Of a stretch of DNA of 9,029 bases, positions 6,957-9,029 are shown one piece after another. The notes under the pieces were generated by a model. That model saw only the letters and a program-made list of their open reading frames with translations, ran no database searches and was not told the DNA's origin. Each line of letters starts with the position of its first letter. The first letter of the stretch is position 1. The translations under genes and the position numbers were made by a program. Origin of the DNA: an uncultured Steroidobacteraceae bacterium (lineage in GTDB: Bacteria; Pseudomonadota; Gammaproteobacteria; Steroidobacterales; Steroidobacteraceae); assembly GCA_955652625.1 (NCBI GenBank), contig CATPBM010000273.1, forward strand, positions 1 through 9,029. The letters are read 5' to 3'.

Positions 6957-6961
6957 CGACC

Positions 6962-7717
6962 TTGACTACGCGTGCGCGTTCGTGTGCGCTCGCGGGCCTG
7001 CTACTGCTGGCGACGCTCCTGACTCCCGCGCTGAGCGCGGCCCGCGAATACCTGCAGCTGTTCGTCGCCCAGCCCTACCTGGAGCTGCACACCGGCCCGG
7101 GGCGCGGCTACCCGGTGTTTCACGTCGTGCCGCGCGAGGGCAGCGTGGACGTGCTGTTCCGGCGCACGGACTGGTTCAAGGTGCGCACCGAGCACGGCGT
7201 AGAGGGTTGGGCCAGTCAGGCCGACATGCTGAAGACGGTGCTCGCGGACGGCTCTGCCTTCAAGTTCGACCTCGGCGACCGCGCCGGCTTCACGTCGCAC
7301 CGCTTCGAGATGGGGATCTTCGCCGGTCAGTACGGTGGCGCCACGCTGGTGTCGGGCTTCGGGTCGGTGTCGCTCAACTCGCAGCTGGCGCTCGAGGGCG
7401 CGCTGGGAAATTTCCTCGGCAAGTTCTCCAACGGCGTCACCGGCGACATCGGCTTCGCGCACGTGCTCGCCCCCGAGGCGCGCTGGTCGCCGTTTCTGAT
7501 GCTCGGTGTGGGCCTGGTGCACATCGAGCCCAAATCGACCCTGGTGCAGGCTACCAACCGCACCGAGCAGACGGCCTATGTCGGCGGCGGTATACGCTAC
7601 TACCTCACGCGGCGTTTCTTCCTGCGCGCCGAATACAAGGCCCACTACATTTTCACGAAGCGTAACGAGAACGAGGACGCAGACGAATGGAAACTGGGCT
7701 TCGCATTCTTCTTCTGA
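6962..7717 (+). CDS. SH3 domain fused to an outer-membrane beta-barrel
   Basis: The product has 251 aa from TTG 6962, chosen from the ribosome binding site and the compact Sec signal that follows (hydrophobic core about 8-22, cleavage near LSA|AR, residue 26). Residues about 35-91 are a bacterial SH3-like fold, with YLELHTGPGRGYPVF, a DWFKVRT strand and EGWAS at the end, the usual GW closing motif. Residues about 112-251 alternate polar and hydrophobic residues as in a small beta-barrel (MGIFAGQYGG, LALEGALG, PFLMLGVGLVHI, AYVGGGIRYYL, LRAEYKAHYIF) and end in KLGFAFFF, a typical terminal Phe for BAM assembly. A likely job is an outer-membrane protein whose periplasmic SH3 part touches peptidoglycan or a partner. 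It follows the HzsA-like gene by 13 nt and overlaps the next gene by 31 nt, implying coupled translation and a shared function. Confidence 0.85.
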   Translation: MTTRARSCALAGLLLLATLLTPALSAAREYLQLFVAQPYLELHTGPGRGYPVFHVVPREGSVDVLFRRTDWFKVRTEHGVEGWASQADMLKTVLADGSAFKFDLGDRAGFTSHRFEMGIFAGQYGGATLVSGFGSVSLNSQLALEGALGNFLGKFSNGVTGDIGFAHVLAPEARWSPFLMLGVGLVHIEPKSTLVQATNRTEQTAYVGGGIRYYLTRRFFLRAEYKAHYIFTKRNENEDADEWKLGFAFFF

Positions 7718-8400
7718 CCGCAGCCCTCGCGACGCTGCCCGGCTGCGCCTCGGTGCGCAACTGGTTCCACCACCGCGGTGCGCACGCCGCGAGCAGCGCC
7801 GACGCACAGGGCAGCGCCGAGCAATCCCCGGATGAGAATGCCCCGCCGCGGGTGGTCGAACCGGAAGTGGTACGGCGCAAGATCACCGTGCCGAAAATCC
7901 GCAGCCGCAACGTCGAGGTGGGGCTCAACTATGGCGAGCTATCAATCGAGGACTTCGGCACCCACCCCGACTATGGCCTGACAGCCGCGTACCACATTAC
8001 CGAGGACTTCTTTTTCCAGGCGGAACTCGGCCGCTCACGCGCCGGGCGCACCAGCTTCGAGACCCTCGGCGGCAACATTCAGTTGCTTACCCAGTCTGAG
8101 AGGCGCTTCACGTATTACGACCTCTCACTGGGCTACAACTTCCTGCCAGGCGAGGCCTTTCTCGGTCGCGGCGTCGCCATGACGAGCGCTTTTTACCTCC
8201 TGGGCGGCATCGGGGGCACCCATTTCGCCGGAGATACGAAGTTCACGGTGAACTTTGGCGCGGGCTACCGTGTCGTGCCCGCAGACTGGCTGGCCGTGCA
8301 CATCACGGTGCAGGATCGGGTGTTCCAGTCGAACCTGCTTGGCACCGCCAAGCTCACCAACAACCTCGAGGCGCGCATCGGTGCGACCGTATTCTTCTAG
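7687..8400 (+). CDS. Outer-membrane beta-barrel lipoprotein, myxo-plus barrel type
   Basis: The product has 237 aa and starts inside the end of the preceding barrel gene. A short signal ends in lipobox LPGC (Cys20), so the N-terminus is probably lipidated. A flexible, charged and Ala/Pro-rich linker (about 25-70) leads into a barrel of about 160 residues. Its strands include [68 protein letters not shown] and [13 protein letters not shown], ending in Phe as BAM substrates do. The pattern (a GE-type first strand, GxNIQ, GAGYR, NNLE..G..FF) resembles the outer-membrane barrel family shared by myxobacteria and some proteobacteria (TIGR04565 type), recalled from memory rather than searched. A barrel paired with a lipid anchor is uncommon. 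Its neighbour suggests the two barrels act together. Confidence 0.83.
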   Translation: METGLRILLLTAALATLPGCASVRNWFHHRGAHAASSADAQGSAEQSPDENAPPRVVEPEVVRRKITVPKIRSRNVEVGLNYGELSIEDFGTHPDYGLTAAYHITEDFFFQAELGRSRAGRTSFETLGGNIQLLTQSERRFTYYDLSLGYNFLPGEAFLGRGVAMTSAFYLLGGIGGTHFAGDTKFTVNFGAGYRVVPADWLAVHITVQDRVFQSNLLGTAKLTNNLEARIGATVFF

Positions 8401-8409
8401 AGGACGCAC

Positions 8410-8898
8410 ATGAGGAACCGTATCGCAGCCATTGCCGCCGCACTGGCCATCTCGCTTCCGGGGCTGGCCGGGCCCCCCGGCGGCCCCGCGCCGCAATTCA
8501 CCCTCGCCGCCCGCGGTGGCCCGCAGGTAAGCCTGGCGCAGTACAAGGGGCAGGTGGTGATGATCAACTTCTGGGCGAGCTGGTGCGGCCCGTGCCGCCA
8601 GGAAATGCCCTTGCTCGAGGGCATTTACAAGAAGTACAACAAGCTCGGGTTCACGCTCCTGGGGGTGAACGTCGAGCCCGACTCGCAGGCGGCCAACGAC
8701 TGGCTGAAGCAGACACCGGTGAGCTTCCCGATCCTCTACGATAAGGACAGCAAGGTGAGTAAGCTGTACGAGGTCGCCGGCATGCCGAGCACCGTGATCA
8801 TCGATCGCAGCGGCAGGCTGCGCATGCTGCATCGGGGCTACAAGCCGGGCGACGAGAACGAGTATCTCGACAGCATCCGCAGCCTGGTCCGGGAATGA
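8410..8898 (+). CDS. Periplasmic TlpA/ResA-type thioredoxin
   Basis: The product has 162 aa and starts 9 nt after the barrel gene, with GAGGA just upstream. A Sec signal peptide covers about residues 1-20. The body is a TlpA-like thioredoxin fold: [17 protein letters not shown] with active-site Cys59 and Cys62, the VNVEPDS segment (87-93), and GMPSTVIID with the cis-Pro at 126. Length and order of motifs fit the family. Such proteins reduce disulfides outside the cytoplasm, often for cytochrome c maturation (ResA, CcmG) or for a dedicated partner. In this operon the obvious clients are the CxxCH cysteines of the haem proteins and the extra Cys pairs in them. The partner choice is inference. 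No CcdA or DsbD-type electron donor is in the window. Confidence 0.93.
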   Translation: MRNRIAAIAAALAISLPGLAGPPGGPAPQFTLAARGGPQVSLAQYKGQVVMINFWASWCGPCRQEMPLLEGIYKKYNKLGFTLLGVNVEPDSQAANDWLKQTPVSFPILYDKDSKVSKLYEVAGMPSTVIIDRSGRLRMLHRGYKPGDENEYLDSIRSLVRE

Positions 8899-8930
8899 GG
8901 AAGACGGCGCGCCGCCGCAGGGGAACGACC

Positions 8931-9029
8931 ATGAGCAGCATAGCGAAGAGGCTGACGCGGGCGATGGCCGCCGGGACGCTGCTCGCAGCGCTCGCCGGCT
9001 GCGCGGCGCCCACTCCCTGGGTCAAACCC
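8931..9029 (+). CDS. N-terminal part of a small lipoprotein, probably DUF4266 (runs off the right edge)
   Basis: Thirty-three codons are visible. A signal peptide ends in lipobox LAGC (Cys24), followed by AAPTPWVKP at the window edge. DUF4266 proteins are very small lipoproteins that continue from a W-V-K-P motif shortly after the lipid Cys, so this is the favoured call, with few residues to support it. ATG 8931 has GGGG about 7 nt upstream. An in-frame ATG at 8895 overlaps the TlpA stop as ATGA but lacks a good ribosome binding site and would add a very basic 12-residue extension. The gene follows TlpA by 32 nt. DUF4266 genes usually precede a DUF3570 barrel gene, often near ApbE, which would lie just beyond the right edge. 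Confidence 0.6.
   Translation, partial: MSSIAKRLTRAMAAGTLLAALAGCAAPTPWVKP

Overview
The window is GC-rich and densely coded. It reads as a Gammaproteobacterium-like chromosome segment, with GC-rich third positions, lipoboxes, outer-membrane barrels and Ccm-style haem sites. That assignment is an inference from gene style, not a marker gene. Nearly every product carries an export signal (Sec, lipoprotein or Tat), and there is no RNA gene, transposase or CRISPR array. The window encodes two divergent operons that meet in a 339-bp intergenic region (3946-4284).

Left operon (minus strand, running off the left edge): (1) a 405-aa Sec-exported mono-haem protein with a DUF1588-like CVGCH-x-x-MDP block; (2) after 13 nt, an 853-aa lipoprotein with two tandem CxxCH modules, a LamG/concanavalin-like domain and an unassigned C-terminal domain; (3) after 24 nt, the first 42 codons of a twin-arginine (TRRDF) protein that is most likely a DUF1501-family member.

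Right operon (plus strand, running off the right edge): (4) an 887-aa lipoprotein with PD40/TolB-type propeller repeats followed by a CNGCH site and an unusual CX4CH site, an organisation like the alpha subunit of hydrazine synthase (HzsA); (5) an SH3-domain plus outer-membrane beta-barrel fusion; (6) a second, lipoprotein-anchored beta-barrel of the myxo-plus type, whose start overlaps gene 5 by 31 nt; (7) a periplasmic TlpA/ResA-like thioredoxin (WCGPC); (8) the start of a small lipoprotein whose PWVKP end suggests DUF4266. Gaps are 13, -31, 9 and 32 nt, so this is almost certainly one transcript.

Together the genes look like an envelope redox system: three secreted haem proteins (four CxxCH sites plus one CX4CH), a thiol-disulfide protein that could serve haem attachment, two outer-membrane barrels, and a Tat-exported alkaline-phosphatase-superfamily-type protein. 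The DUF1501, LamG and DUF1588-like gene style is best known from Planctomycetes, and so is HzsA. Finding them together in a proteobacterial setting is the most unusual aspect. Substrate and electron acceptor cannot be read from the sequence; nothing here shows hydrazine chemistry.
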